The notes: generated by a model not told the origin, from the sequence alone. A stretch of DNA of 34,775 nucleotides from Methyloceanibacter methanicus (GCF_001723285.1 NZ_LPWG01000008.1:1-34775); one strand, 5' to 3'. Counted from the stretch's first letter, positions 15,422-24,716 are shown. Translations and numbers: made by a program.

Positions 15422-16102
15422 ATGACACAGCGGCTGAAAGATCTGCGAGAGCGATGGCAAGACCCGCTGCTTACGCTGCTTACCATATTGCTCGCGACGC
15501 TTATGTTTGTGCTGGCACCCCTTCGAGCAGAACATGTTCCGGGTATACAGGAAGTAGGCTTCACGCTCGTTGCCGTGGTCACTGGGGCCGTTCTGATCAT
15601 TTCCGGCAGGCGGTTAGCTATCTGTGCTCTGCTGATAGCCATCTTCCTTGCAGCGGTCGCGGCCGTCCACCGGCTCTACCAACCATCCATGTTGGACGTT
15701 TATCTCGACGCTAGCGCGTGGCTCTTGGTCAGTTTGGCGCTTATCCTGGAAGTAGGGCGCGCGGTTTTCGGTCCCGGGCGCGTAACCTACCACCGTGTGA
15801 TGGGTGCGGTCCTTCTATATCTCGCGATGGGTCTTGCCTTCACTGCGCTTTTTACACTTATCGGTGCCGCCTCGGACACTGCGTTTTCAGGCTTTGTCGT
15901 CAAGGACAGCACGAGCCTCGCTGACGTCATGATCTATTTCAGCTTCGGCGCTTTGACAGGCATTGGCTCTGGTGACATCACGGCGCTGCATCCTATTGCG
16001 CGAAGCCTTGTCCTTGTTGAGGCCATGATTGGTCAACTCTACCCAGCGACACTGCTGGCGCGGATTGTGACTCTTGAGATTGAGGATAGACCCCGCTTTT
16101 AG
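15422..16102 (+). CDS. ion-channel-like protein (Ion_trans_2 type)
   Basis: A 226-residue protein with an ATG preceded by GGAGAG. About five hydrophobic helices precede a pore-like module near the C-terminus: MIYFSFGALTGIGSGDITALHPIARSLVLVEAMIGQLYPATLLARIV. This matches the two-TM potassium-channel pattern (pore helix, filter, inner helix ending VEAMIGQLY). The filter reads TGIGSGD instead of TxGYGD, with an extra residue and no Tyr, so potassium selectivity is doubtful. There is no cytosolic RCK domain. A distant channel homologue of unknown ion is the safest call. Confidence 0.8.
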   Translation: MTQRLKDLRERWQDPLLTLLTILLATLMFVLAPLRAEHVPGIQEVGFTLVAVVTGAVLIISGRRLAICALLIAIFLAAVAAVHRLYQPSMLDVYLDASAWLLVSLALILEVGRAVFGPGRVTYHRVMGAVLLYLAMGLAFTALFTLIGAASDTAFSGFVVKDSTSLADVMIYFSFGALTGIGSGDITALHPIARSLVLVEAMIGQLYPATLLARIVTLEIEDRPRF

Positions 16103-16242
16103 TACCGCGTCGGATCACTCGACGGGATTTGGAAGGAACCGGGAATGTCAGCTTTGGGTCAAAAAGCGGACGTGGGTCCTGCAAGTTGGCATGCCTGCTT
16201 CGTAGTCGTGCGGTGCGTGCCGCGCAGGAAAGCCACCAAGGC

Positions 16243-17252
16243 TCAGGTCTGCAGTTGCTTTTTGAATCGCTTGGGCGGCAGGCCTGTCCATCGGCGCATT
16301 GCGCGCGTCAGTGAGCTCTGACCGGCATAACCAAGATCTGCCGAGACCGACGCAACTTTCGTCTTGGGCGAAGAGAGACGTTGCTCTGCCAAGGCCTTCC
16401 TTACGCTAACCAGCAACGTTGAAAACGTTGTGCCTTCCTCGGACAGAGACCGCTGCAAGCTTCGAACACTCATGCCGCAAACCTCAGCCAAGTCGCGGAC
16501 CGTGGGTACACCATCCTCAAACATCGACCGAAGGATAATTATCGCTGAGTGAGTAAGACTGCCGTCCCCACGAAGCGGTTCTAGTCCGGGTGGCGGTCCC
16601 TGCACCGAACGGTCGCGTGCGACAGAGAGGAAAACTCGATCCGCCACCACTCGCGGGATCTCGATCAGTGTAGAGGTGCCCGGCGCCGGCTCAAGGACGG
16701 GCCCGAACCATGGTTCAAGGTGGTCAAGCCGCACCGTCGGGTGGGGGGCCAGTTCCACACGTTTCAGGCGCCCCGCACCAGCACCGGTCATGGCACATAT
16801 CCTGTCCGCCATCGCCACGGCGTATTGCAGCAACAAATGGGCGGTCTCCGGATCAAAGTTGGTCGTATAGAAGTGCCGCAGAACGAGGCTCTCGGACTGG
16901 GGATTCACCATCAATTGCTCATGGGAGCAGAATAGCGGGAGCGCCGCGGATACTCTCTGGAAGGCTTCCGTCGGTGCTCGTGTGCCCAAGGCGCGCGGCC
17001 AAGCAGGGCAAGCTCAAGATTGTTTGCCTCGGATACAATTCGGCATGGTGCGTCCGGGCCATCCACCAAGGCAATCGCGCGGAGAAGTCTACCGACCTTC
17101 AATAGGGAGATGGGTCTGAGCGGGTCGCTCGCCGGGTCGGTACTGAGTCCTGCGTCTCTGAAGATTGGATCGATCGGTCGACCGTGCGTGTGAAGCCACC
17201 GCACGGCCGGTACCAGCGCCATGGCCCGAATTAGAGGGACAGATTTCGACAT
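16243..17252 (-). CDS. AraC-family regulator 1, OruR-like (frameshifted)
   Basis: Arabinose_bd-type N-terminal domain followed by a C-terminal AraC DNA-binding domain: VRDLAEVCGMSVRSLQRSLSEEGTTFSTLLVSVRKALAEQRL and VASVSADLGYAGQSSLTRAMRRWTGLPPKRF (two helix-turn-helix motifs). The start at 17252 (MSKSVPLIRAM) has GCGAGG upstream. The frame breaks near 16993-16996; adding one G in GCG(G)CC gives LLGRAALGTRAPTEAF and a 336-residue protein, normal for the family. It is divergent from the small exported protein gene at 17417, its likely target, together with the following DUF1254 operon. Confidence 0.85.
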
Positions 17253-17299
17253 CGCCTCGCTGGAGTGTACCAACGTGAAATAGGGTGGGCACCTTAGGA

Positions 17300-17358
17300 T
17301 TTTGGCGCGCAATGAAAAAAACACACTGCGATCTGTGTTGCAACTGTTGCATCAGTTG
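17300..17358. promoter_or_regulatory. candidate AraC-regulator site, divergent region
   Basis: The divergent spacer contains TTTTGGC-N5-ATG (17300-17314), which aligns with the TTTTGGC-N5-ATGGCA site of the second AraC locus at 23778. It also contains two TGTTGCA copies (17336-17342, 17345-17351) and the inverted repeat CAACTG-N6-CAGTTG (17341-17358). Any of these could bind the regulator. Confidence 0.4.
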
Positions 17359-17416
17359 AAGCTGCCAAAGCAGCTGTGGGACAACCGCACAGTTGCGTAT
17401 GCCAGGAGGTCGACCA

Positions 17417-18007
17417 ATGAATTTGCGTTCGTGCGTAAATGGAATCTGCTGCTCGATTGGTAGTGTCGCCATAGCCTTGGTTCTCTCATCGCCTGGATGG
17501 GCCGAGACCCCCGAGGCAAATGAGAACGCTGATATCGAGCTGTTATTCGTTCAGACATCGCCCCGCATCGAGGCGGATACTGAGGCCAAGAAGATCCGTC
17601 TTGTCGATGTAAACCAGCAGTCGCTCTACTTCTCCGACCGGCCGGTTCGCGTCGCGGGTCACATACCCATGGCTGCGTACATGAAGGAATGGACGGAGGC
17701 CCCCGACGATTTCAACGATGACCCGCCGAACGCAACCCTGTCCGTTTACGAACCGGGCAAAAAGGAAAACAGCGTTGTTGTCATCGAATTACTGAATCCC
17801 GTCGTTGATGGAAAGGACCTAGTCTACGACTACAATCTGATCGAGGGCGAGATGCCCAAAGGCGGCGAACATGCGGCGCTGTTCATAGATCGAATTGGGC
17901 CTGGCGGCGGCGTCGGTCTCGGATTCCACGGGGTCGGCGTCGGTTTGCGGGGTCCAGGCGTTGCCGGTTGGCCTGGGGTTGCCGTTCGAGCCGCCGCAAG
18001 CGAATAA
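17417..18007 (+). CDS. small exported protein, paralogue A
   Basis: A 196-residue protein with a strong ribosome site (AGGAGGT) before the ATG. Signal peptide about 1-31 (cut after SSPGWA). The conserved core is LLFVQTSPRIEADTEAKKIRLVDVNQQSLYFSDRPVRVAGHIPM..., with DPPNATLSVYEPGKKENSVVVIELLNPVVDGKDLVYDYNLIEGEMPKGGEHAALFIDRIG. It shares this layout with the protein at 23858-24382 (LFVQ, FF/YFSDRP.R.AG, DPPNA, V.EL..P, Y...IEGEMP.G.E.A.FID.IG). The C-terminus differs, ending in a Gly-rich tail (GGGVGLGFHGVGVGLRGPGVAG). No known family name. First gene of an AraC-flanked DUF1254 operon; function unknown. Confidence 0.82.
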   Translation: MNLRSCVNGICCSIGSVAIALVLSSPGWAETPEANENADIELLFVQTSPRIEADTEAKKIRLVDVNQQSLYFSDRPVRVAGHIPMAAYMKEWTEAPDDFNDDPPNATLSVYEPGKKENSVVVIELLNPVVDGKDLVYDYNLIEGEMPKGGEHAALFIDRIGPGGGVGLGFHGVGVGLRGPGVAGWPGVAVRAAASE

Positions 18008-18140
18008 GCTCCAAGCACGCCCTGTGATTCGCGTGCTGCGTGCCCCCCATCGACATCGACTCATCGTGCGGAACGCGTGGCTTTGCATGGAGTTCGACGA
18101 TGCCTCAACGCCAAGGCAACAGTACCTGAAGCAAGCGACT

Positions 18141-19600
18141 ATGAGTCAAAGACGGAATTGGACGACATTCGCCGCCGCGGCAATCGCGACAGTGTTGACC
18201 GTCACGGCACCCGCTTTGGCAGCGGGTGAACCGGACGAGACCGAACAGTTCGAGGCAATCGTTAAAGAAGCCTATGTCTATGCCTTCCCGCTGCTCGTAG
18301 CCTACCAAGTGCTGTATGACTACAACGTGGACCGGAAGTCGGGCGCCTATATCGCGCCTTTCAATACGCTCCACAATGAGGCGCGCGTCTACACGCCTAA
18401 AGACACCGCGGTCAAGACACCCAACAGCGATACGCCTTATTCGTTCGCTCAACTGGATCTGCGCGTCGAGCCGATGGTGATCTGCCTGCCGGCCGTTGAC
18501 CCCAAGCGGTACCTCGACGTTCAGCTCACCGACATGTACACGTTCAACTATGGCTATATGGGCAGTCGCACGACGGGCAACAAAGCAGGCTGCTACCTGG
18601 TTGCCGGGCCAAAATGGTCGGGGAAGACGCCGGGCGGCATCAAGAAGGTCTTCCGCAGCGAAACTGACTTCAGCCTTGCGATCTTTCGGACGCAACTCTT
18701 TGATCCTTCGGACATGCCCAATGTCGAAAGGGTGCAGGCTGGCTATTCCGTCAGGCCACTCTCGGCGTATCTGGGTCAGTCGGCGCCATCGCCGGCGCCT
18801 ACGATCAGCTGGCCCGTGCCCAGCAAGACGATGTTCGGGCCAGACTTTCCCGAGTATCTGAATTTCTTGCTCCAGTTCATGCCGGGCAGCGCGGTACCGG
18901 ATTCTGAAAAGGCTTTGCGCGGCCGTTTTGAAACGATCGGCATCGGGCTCAGACAGCCGTTCGATTCCGCAAATTTTTCTCAGGAGGAGCAACAGGCCCT
19001 TGCCGCTGGGATCAAGGCGGCGACAGCAAAGATTGCAGAAACCGCCGAGACTGTCGGCGCCAAGGTCAATGGTTGGCAGATTGGCGCCGCGGCAGGCGAT
19101 CGGGCATTCTTCGATGGAAACTGGGCCTTGCGCGCAGCCGGCGCGAAGCTTGGCATTTACGGCAATAGCGAGACCGAGGCCGTCTATCCCTTCACCCGAA
19201 CGGACATAAACGGTGTACCGCTGGATGGCAGCATGCACAACTATACGCTGACGTTCCCTGCGGGCAAGTTGCCGCCGGTCAATGCTTTCTGGTCGGTGAC
19301 CATGTACGACGGGCGCACACAGCTGTTGATCGACAATCCGATCAACCGCTATCTCATCAACTCGCCGATGCTATCGGACCTCAAGCGTAATCCGGATGGC
19401 TCACTCACGCTCTACATCCAGCACGACAGGCCGGGCAAGGGGCGTGAATCGAACTGGTTGCCGGCACCTGATGGGCCGATGTTCGTGGTGATGCGACTCT
19501 ACTGGCCGGAGGCAACGGTCCCTCGGTCTTCCCACTCGGGCACGGGACCTGGGCGCCGCCGGGGCTCGTGCCTGTCACCATGCCCGCGCGCTCGACGTGA
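18141..19600 (+). CDS. DUF1254/DUF1214 exported protein 1 (frameshift near end)
   Basis: Signal peptide about 1-30 (TVTAPALA). N-terminal DUF1254 domain (EAYVYAFPLLVAYQVLYDY ... VKTPNSDTPYSFAQLDLRVEP ... RYLDVQLTDMYTFNYGYMG) and C-terminal DUF1214 domain (NYTLTFPAGKLPPVNAFWSVTMYD, NPDGSLTLYIQHDRPGKGRESNWLPAPDGPMFVVMRLYWPE). One base is missing near 19518; restoring it gives GPSVFP...TWAPPGLVPVTMPARST and a stop at 19598-19600, 486 residues. That stop overlaps the next start as GTGA, so the three genes to 22691 form a coupled operon. Family function is not established; proteins of this type are periplasmic. Confidence 0.85.
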
Positions 19601-21039
19601 GGCGCTTAGGCGACAAGTCGCTCGAGACGGTCATCCGTACCGATCAGCGCTATGGCGGCCATCCGTTCTTCCAGGGGCCGCGCGGTTGGCCGTACTGGAA
19701 CTTCCTGGAATATCCCAAGCCGATCCAGGATCCCAACCTGTGGCCGGACATGCAGTCTACTTATTTCCTCACGCGTTTCGCCTTGCCCTCGGGCGCGACG
19801 CTCACCCTGCGGGGCCCCTATCCCCGCGCGCGCTACTTCAAGCTCGCGCTTTACAAGGCCGAGCACGGCACCTTCGTCTCGATCGGCGAGGATCTGGCGG
19901 GCTGGGACATCGCACCCGATCCCGGCTCGACGAACCCGTTCGTGCCTGGCAATTATCGCTTGGGTGAGCCGCGCGACTATACCGTGAGCATCCTCGCCGA
20001 AGACCCGCCCGACGACCCGAAGTTCCGTGAGGCGAACACCATGTATGGCGGCCGGAGCGGCGGCGATCTGCAGATGGTGCTGCGCATCTATCTTTCGGAT
20101 CAGGGCAGCGACGGCGCCGGCTGGGGGCCGTGGGCCTCGGCAGTGCATAAGTACGGGCTGCCCGAGATCGAGCTAACCTATGCGGACGGGACCCGGCTGA
20201 GCGGAGCCGAGGCCGCAGCGGCCATCGGCAAGCCCTACGACGCCAGCCTCACGCAGCCCTTCACCGCGGCGCAGTGGGAGGCGCTCGTCCTCTCGAAGGA
20301 CAACGACCCCACACACAGCCCCGCGACAGCGCCGGCGCGCAAGGACCCGAATTGGGTCAAGTACTGGAACATCCGCTACTCGATCCTCGGCTCGTTCATG
20401 ACGCCCGAGGAACAGGCGAAGCTCCCATACAAGGGGCCGATCGACGGGGGCGGCGATCCCGACACCCAGTATCTTTTCGTCCAGTTGTCACGGCTGTTCG
20501 GCCCGGTCTTCGTGACCCGCGGCAAAATGCCGAGCTTCCCTGACACCTATTCCGGAGCCGCTGAGACCGGGCTTGAGATCATGCCGGAGGCGCAGACCCA
20601 GTACTTCTCGATCGTGAGCTGCGAGGCGGCACCCTCGGGGCAGATCGTGGACGGGCTTTCGGACATGCAGATCCCCGTCGACGAGGAGGGGAACTATACA
20701 ATCGTCTACAGCCGCAAAGAGGACCGGCCTTCGAATGCGACAACGGAGAACGGCGTCGCCTGGATCGAATGGAGCCCACGCGGCGAGGGCCTCGATACGC
20801 CCCAGAACCGCACTGAATTCGGAATGCTGATGATGCGGATTATGGCGCCGAGTTCAGACTGGGCCGAGAGTCCGGCCAAAATCATGAAGCCAGGCGAAGG
20901 GGCGGCGGTGATGGGCGCCTACTACCCCAGAGGTCAATACATGACCAAGGAAGACTTCGAAGCACTAGGCGAGACACCTTTTCGACAGTCGGATACGCGG
21001 ACGGGCGACCGCTCCGCCGCCCCCCCAGAGGACAAGTGA
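19597..21039 (+). CDS. unnamed 480-residue protein linked to DUF1254
   Basis: Started at a GTG that overlaps the previous stop (GTGA). The N-terminus is YGGHPFFQGPRGWPYWNFLEYPKPIQDPNLWPDMQSTYFLTRFALPSGATLTLRGPYPRARYFKLALYKAEHG. This looks like a beta-rich fold in which PxARYFKLALY resembles the RYxxL core of DUF1254-type proteins. Two further blocks are conspicuous: DPGSTNPFVPGNYRLGEPRDYTV and WIEWSPRGEGLDTPQNRTEFGMLMMRIMAPS. No signal peptide is visible, although both neighbours are exported, so the true start may be hidden by the frameshift just upstream. No family name recognised. It ends in a TGATG overlap with the propeller gene. Confidence 0.75.
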   Translation: MRRLGDKSLETVIRTDQRYGGHPFFQGPRGWPYWNFLEYPKPIQDPNLWPDMQSTYFLTRFALPSGATLTLRGPYPRARYFKLALYKAEHGTFVSIGEDLAGWDIAPDPGSTNPFVPGNYRLGEPRDYTVSILAEDPPDDPKFREANTMYGGRSGGDLQMVLRIYLSDQGSDGAGWGPWASAVHKYGLPEIELTYADGTRLSGAEAAAAIGKPYDASLTQPFTAAQWEALVLSKDNDPTHSPATAPARKDPNWVKYWNIRYSILGSFMTPEEQAKLPYKGPIDGGGDPDTQYLFVQLSRLFGPVFVTRGKMPSFPDTYSGAAETGLEIMPEAQTQYFSIVSCEAAPSGQIVDGLSDMQIPVDEEGNYTIVYSRKEDRPSNATTENGVAWIEWSPRGEGLDTPQNRTEFGMLMMRIMAPSSDWAESPAKIMKPGEGAAVMGAYYPRGQYMTKEDFEALGETPFRQSDTRTGDRSAAPPEDK

Positions 21040-22691
21040 TGGATACAATTGCACGCACATTGGCGGCGGGTGCCGTTCTTTCCGTGTTGAGCGCCGTCCC
21101 GGCTAACGCGGAGGACGCCGGCACCGTAGCGAAGGAGGTCGTCGCCGACCTAAAGGCCAAGCTCCTCGATCGGCCGATGAACAATCTACAGGCTGCCAAT
21201 GGCCCGATTCCCGGTGACCTCACGCTCTATGCCTTAGAGCTCGAATGTCAGAATGGGATTCCCACACCCGGTTACTACTCTTCGCTCAACGGGGCCGAAA
21301 TATCGGACGCGCAACGCTCAGGCATTTTTCCGTGTGCGAGCTTCACCGGCTCGTGGGACGAGCCGAATGCGGTCTTTGCGTTCCGGAGTGTCGATGACTA
21401 TCCGGGCATCTCCTATATGAATAACCGCAAACCCGGAGAGCTTTACATCGTCGGCGGTGAATTCCCCACGCCCGACGATAGGCGAATGGTGGGTCCCTAT
21501 ATCGCCAAAGCGGACGCCACCACGGGCAAGCAGATTTGGCGAACGTATCTCGACAATCCCAACGTGTCGGGACGCTGGATCGCCAATGCCAACCTCAACA
21601 TCCTTCCAGACGGTGACATTGCGTTTGCGTGGTCTCATTTCGTGACACGACTCGATGGGGATACCGGCCTGATCGAGAAGGTCACGTCATTGCCCACGGG
21701 CGCGGCGCCTGTCGCAGATGTTAACTTCAAGCACCTCACTATCGCGCCTGACGGCACCTTGATCCTGAAGGACCAGACCCGGCCGATCGGTTGCACGCTC
21801 CAAGGCACGATGGCGATCATCTCCTGCGTGCGGGAGGGAATGCAATCGCCCAACTCGGTGCTGGTTGCGGTCGATCCCAAGACGCTCGAGATTCTCGACT
21901 GGCTGCAGCTGCCCGAGCCCGCGCCCTCGCCGCACATCATCGCGCCCTATGGCGAGAAGATCGCGATCTACATGGGGATGGAGGAGACGCTCGGCCGGTT
22001 CTTCTGGGATCCCGCGGCGAAGAAGTTGTCGACCGACGAGAGCTGGCAGATCAAGCCGCTCGCGCCGGGCCAGCAGGCGCTGACCGCGCCGACCGTGGTC
22101 GGCGACTGGATCGCCGTCCAGACCAACGGGCTCTTCAGCGACAAGAAGGCGTCGAGCGTGGTCGTGGTGCATCGCGACGACGCCAGCCGCACCGACACTA
22201 TCTTCCCCTTCGGCGAGCTCAAGGAGCATGAATACAGCTTCGCGCCCCCGAAGAACGGCGCGGACCCCGAGAACAACATGATCTACTCAGCCGACATGGG
22301 GATGCGGAAGGTTGCGGGGATCACGGTGGACCCGGCGACCGGCAAGCTCGCGACCCGGTTTGTGGTCGATGACATCTCCAACACCTTCCAGCCGGTGATC
22401 GGGCCCGCGGACAAGCGGGTGCTGCTCCTGACCAGCATCAAGCTGCCGTTGGAGATCGAGCCGATCTTGCTCGCGGTCAAAAAATCGAACTATACGGAAA
22501 GTCTCACCTGGCGCGACGCCGCGACGGGCAAGATCCTCGCCGAGAGCGACCATTTCGAGCCGCTCACCGTCAATTCGCTCACCACGCCGGGCTTCGGCGG
22601 TCGGGTCTATTTCCCAACCGCGGTCGGCAAAGGCTTCTACATTCTGCAGGCGATGCCTAGGGAGGCGGAGAAGACGGCAAAAGAGAAGTGA
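21039..22691 (+). CDS. exported beta-propeller protein (PQQ-like repeats)
   Basis: A 550-residue protein starting at the ATG that overlaps the previous stop (TGATG). Signal peptide about 1-24 (AVPANA). Several blade-like repeats of the PQQ/quinoprotein type are visible: ADATTGKQIWRTYLDNP, VDPKTLEILDWLQLPEP, VDPATGKLATRFVVDD, RDAATGKILAESDHFEPL. There is no clear PQQ-dehydrogenase catalytic motif, so it is better read as a binding or scaffold propeller than as an enzyme. Four Cys (LECQNG, PCASF, GCTLQG, SCVREG) could form two disulfides. Last gene of the DUF1254 operon; partner and ligand unknown. Confidence 0.78.
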   Translation: MDTIARTLAAGAVLSVLSAVPANAEDAGTVAKEVVADLKAKLLDRPMNNLQAANGPIPGDLTLYALELECQNGIPTPGYYSSLNGAEISDAQRSGIFPCASFTGSWDEPNAVFAFRSVDDYPGISYMNNRKPGELYIVGGEFPTPDDRRMVGPYIAKADATTGKQIWRTYLDNPNVSGRWIANANLNILPDGDIAFAWSHFVTRLDGDTGLIEKVTSLPTGAAPVADVNFKHLTIAPDGTLILKDQTRPIGCTLQGTMAIISCVREGMQSPNSVLVAVDPKTLEILDWLQLPEPAPSPHIIAPYGEKIAIYMGMEETLGRFFWDPAAKKLSTDESWQIKPLAPGQQALTAPTVVGDWIAVQTNGLFSDKKASSVVVVHRDDASRTDTIFPFGELKEHEYSFAPPKNGADPENNMIYSADMGMRKVAGITVDPATGKLATRFVVDDISNTFQPVIGPADKRVLLLTSIKLPLEIEPILLAVKKSNYTESLTWRDAATGKILAESDHFEPLTVNSLTTPGFGGRVYFPTAVGKGFYILQAMPREAEKTAKEK

Positions 22692-22799
22692 CCCGTAAAC
22701 CAATGCGATTTCTGCTTTGTGTCAAAAGTGGATGTCGCTAGGTGTTGGACGTGGCTCCTCGCCACTGGAACTAGTGCCAGCCCGCCAACTGTCGCTGTC

Positions 22800-23764
22800 C
22801 TAAGTTCGCCTTGTATATTCGCGCGGCGACAGACCGGTCCAGCGCCGGAACGCACGGGTGAAATGCGCCTGTTCGGAATAACCGAGCATGAAGGCGATCT
22901 CCATGGCCGACTGTTCTCCGAGGGCGACCCTGCGGATCGCTTCCACGCGCCGTACGTCGTCGACGAGTTCTTCGAAGGCGAAGCCGAAGTCGCGCAGCCG
23001 GCGCTGCAAGGTGCGGCGACTCATGCGCAACATGGCGGCCACGTGATCGATGGTTACGCTGCCGTACGGCAGAAGCTCGGTGATGAGCGTTCCGAGTTTT
23101 CCGGCGGTCTCCAACGGGTCGTAGTTCCTCGGCACACGATCGTTCGCTTGCAGCGGAATATCCAGTACGGCGCGGTCGACGAGAATTCCGTCGATGTCCG
23201 CACCGAACGTGAGGGAGGATCCCATTGTCTCCTCCAGCCGCTCACCCGCCCGTTCGTAGGGTAGTGCGAACTGCGCTCCGACGCGTCCGGGGCACCCGCG
23301 CGCAAGGCGATGCTACGCAACACGGCCAGCGACCCGAGGATATGTTGCTGCGGCTCGATGCTCGAACGCCCTTGGTAGGCGAAACTGATGAGCGCCTGTT
23401 TTCCCTTCATACCGAAACGGAGATCTGTGCCCTGGTGGAGCAAGCCGATGCCGCGGACGGCGATGTCAAAGGCCTCTCTCAAGGTGCGGGCTCGCGTGAT
23501 CTGCACGCCCCAGGTGCCGAGGTCGGGAAGTTTGAACCGGCCTCCGACGGCCGCGCCTGGAAAACGCTCGCCAACCGCGGCGAACAGCGTGTTGCCGAGC
23601 GTGAAGCACAGCTCCCGCGAAATCCAGCCATCGGCATTCAACATCATCGAGGGTGAGACGCCGGACTTCCGGAAAATCTCCATCGGATCGATGGACCGGC
23701 TTCTGAGATAGGGCGCGATGTGGAGGAGCGTACGCGGGTTGTGAGCAAAACCTTCGTGCAGCAT
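22800..23764 (-). CDS. AraC-family regulator 2, OruR-like (frameshifted)
   Basis: N-terminal Arabinose_bd domain (MLHEGFAHNPRTLLHIAPYLRSRSIDPMEIFRKSGV ... GRFKLPDLGTWGVQITRARTLREAFDIAVRGIGLLHQGTD). C-terminal HTH domain: VTIDHVAAMLRMSRRTLQRRLRDFGFAFEELVDDVRRVEAIRRVA and AMEIAFMLGYSEQAHFTRAFRRWTGLSPREY. The frame breaks near 23275; one added base yields GAPDASGAQFALPYERAGERLEETMGSS and 321 residues. Divergent from the small exported protein at 23858, with the TGGCA site between them. Same arrangement as regulator 1 and paralogue A, so this is a duplicated regulatory unit. Confidence 0.85.
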
Positions 23765-23777
23765 TCCCGACGACTCT

Positions 23778-23798
23778 TTTTGGCACCAGATGGCAAGA
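23778..23798. promoter_or_regulatory. candidate AraC operator (TGGCA-N5-TGGCA)
   Basis: TTTTGGCACCAGATGGCAAGA holds two TGGCA half-sites at a 10-bp period, on one DNA face as expected for an AraC protein with two helix-turn-helix motifs. It lies between the divergent AraC gene (start 23764) and the exported protein gene (start 23858). The same 21 bases recur exactly at 14489-14509 in the relic, and a diverged form occurs at 17300. Confidence 0.55.
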
Positions 23799-23857
23799 CT
23801 TGTAGCCGAGCCTCTGCTTACCGTCACGCCCGCTCAACCCTGAATGGAGTCCACGTA

Positions 23858-24382
23858 ATGACAATTGGAGTCCGTAGTGTGGGAAATGCCACACTGGCGC
23901 TGGCTCCGCTCGTCACTGGCATTTTTGTTGCCAAGGCTGCTGAGGAAAAGAAGACCGATTTCCTGTTCGTGCAGAGCGCGAAAAGCATGAAATACGATCC
24001 AGACACGAACAAGCTGACCCTGGAGAATGTCAGCCCCGTGACACTGTTCTTCACCGACCGCCCCGAGCGCACTGCCGGCAACATGAAGACGACGCGCTTC
24101 ATCCCGTTCTGGAGCGAGGGAGAGGACAGCTTCAAGTCCGATCCGCCGAACGCCGACATCTCCATTATTGATGGCAAGATGACGAAACAGACAGTCGTCG
24201 AGCTCAAGGACCCGATCCTCGACAATGACACCCTGACCTACACGGTCAAGGTGATCGAAGGCGAGATGCCGGCTGAAGGCGCCGAGATCGCGGTCTTCAT
24301 CGACATCATCGGCCGTCCTTTGACGCCACTGTCCTATGCGGGCGTCGCGCGGCGTTCGTTCCGGCGCGCCGCTCTTTACTAG
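23858..24382 (+). CDS. small exported protein, paralogue B
   Basis: A 174-residue protein; the ATG has GGAG 9 nt upstream. Signal-like N-terminus (MTIGVRSVGNATLALAPLVTGIFVAKAA). The core DFLFVQSAKSMKYDPDTNKLTLENVSPVTLFFTDRPERTAGNM ... SDPPNADISIIDGKMTKQTVVELKDPILDNDTLTYTVKVIEGEMPAEGAEIAVFIDIIG is collinear with paralogue A at 17417-18007. The tail differs: LSYAGVARRSFRRAALY, where A has a Gly-rich stretch. A deleted relic of this locus is at 14489-14690. Divergent from AraC regulator 2 and heading a run of small exported proteins and DUF1254 genes. Function unknown. Confidence 0.85.
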   Translation: MTIGVRSVGNATLALAPLVTGIFVAKAAEEKKTDFLFVQSAKSMKYDPDTNKLTLENVSPVTLFFTDRPERTAGNMKTTRFIPFWSEGEDSFKSDPPNADISIIDGKMTKQTVVELKDPILDNDTLTYTVKVIEGEMPAEGAEIAVFIDIIGRPLTPLSYAGVARRSFRRAALY

Positions 24383-24446
24383 TTATTTTTGGTCCCGGTT
24401 GGGGCTACACTTTCAAGGTTGTATTCAGACTCTAGCGAGGAAACAC

Positions 24447-24716
24447 ATGACGAAAGCCATTCTTACAATTGCCGCCATACTGGCCGGCGCTCTTTCGGTC
24501 CCCGCCTTCGCTGCAGAGCCTACGCCGGCGGAGGAGAAATACTGCGACGTCGACTACCGGAAGTATTGCAACGAAGACGGCATCGGCTCCGAACTGTTGA
24601 CGCTGTGCATGCGCCAGCACGGTCATGAGCTGTCTCCTGACTGCATCAAGGCGCTCGAGCAAGCAGGCGAGTTGACGCCTTCTGAGGAAGCGGACGCCAA
24701 GGCACACGGCCTCTAG
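24447..24716 (+). CDS. exported Cys-rich protein, GLG1-repeat-like
   Basis: An 89-residue protein; signal peptide about 1-20 (VPAFA|AEP). The mature part holds four Cys in the spacing CDVDYRKYCNEDGIGSELLTLCMRQHGHELSPDCIKAL. This resembles one repeat of the Cys-rich GLG1/FGFR-binding type (C-x6-C ... C-x(10-12)-C with an LSxxC end). Such repeats occur singly in some bacterial exported proteins. Likely two disulfides, periplasmic or secreted. Preceded by GCGAGG; 64 bp after paralogue B. Confidence 0.75.
   Translation: MTKAILTIAAILAGALSVPAFAAEPTPAEEKYCDVDYRKYCNEDGIGSELLTLCMRQHGHELSPDCIKALEQAGELTPSEEADAKAHGL

Noticed and set aside
17895..18140. N-terminal extension of DUF1254 copy 1 in the same frame
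   Set aside because: The extension overlaps the end of paralogue A in another frame and lacks a signal peptide; the ATG at 18141 starts a proper signal sequence.
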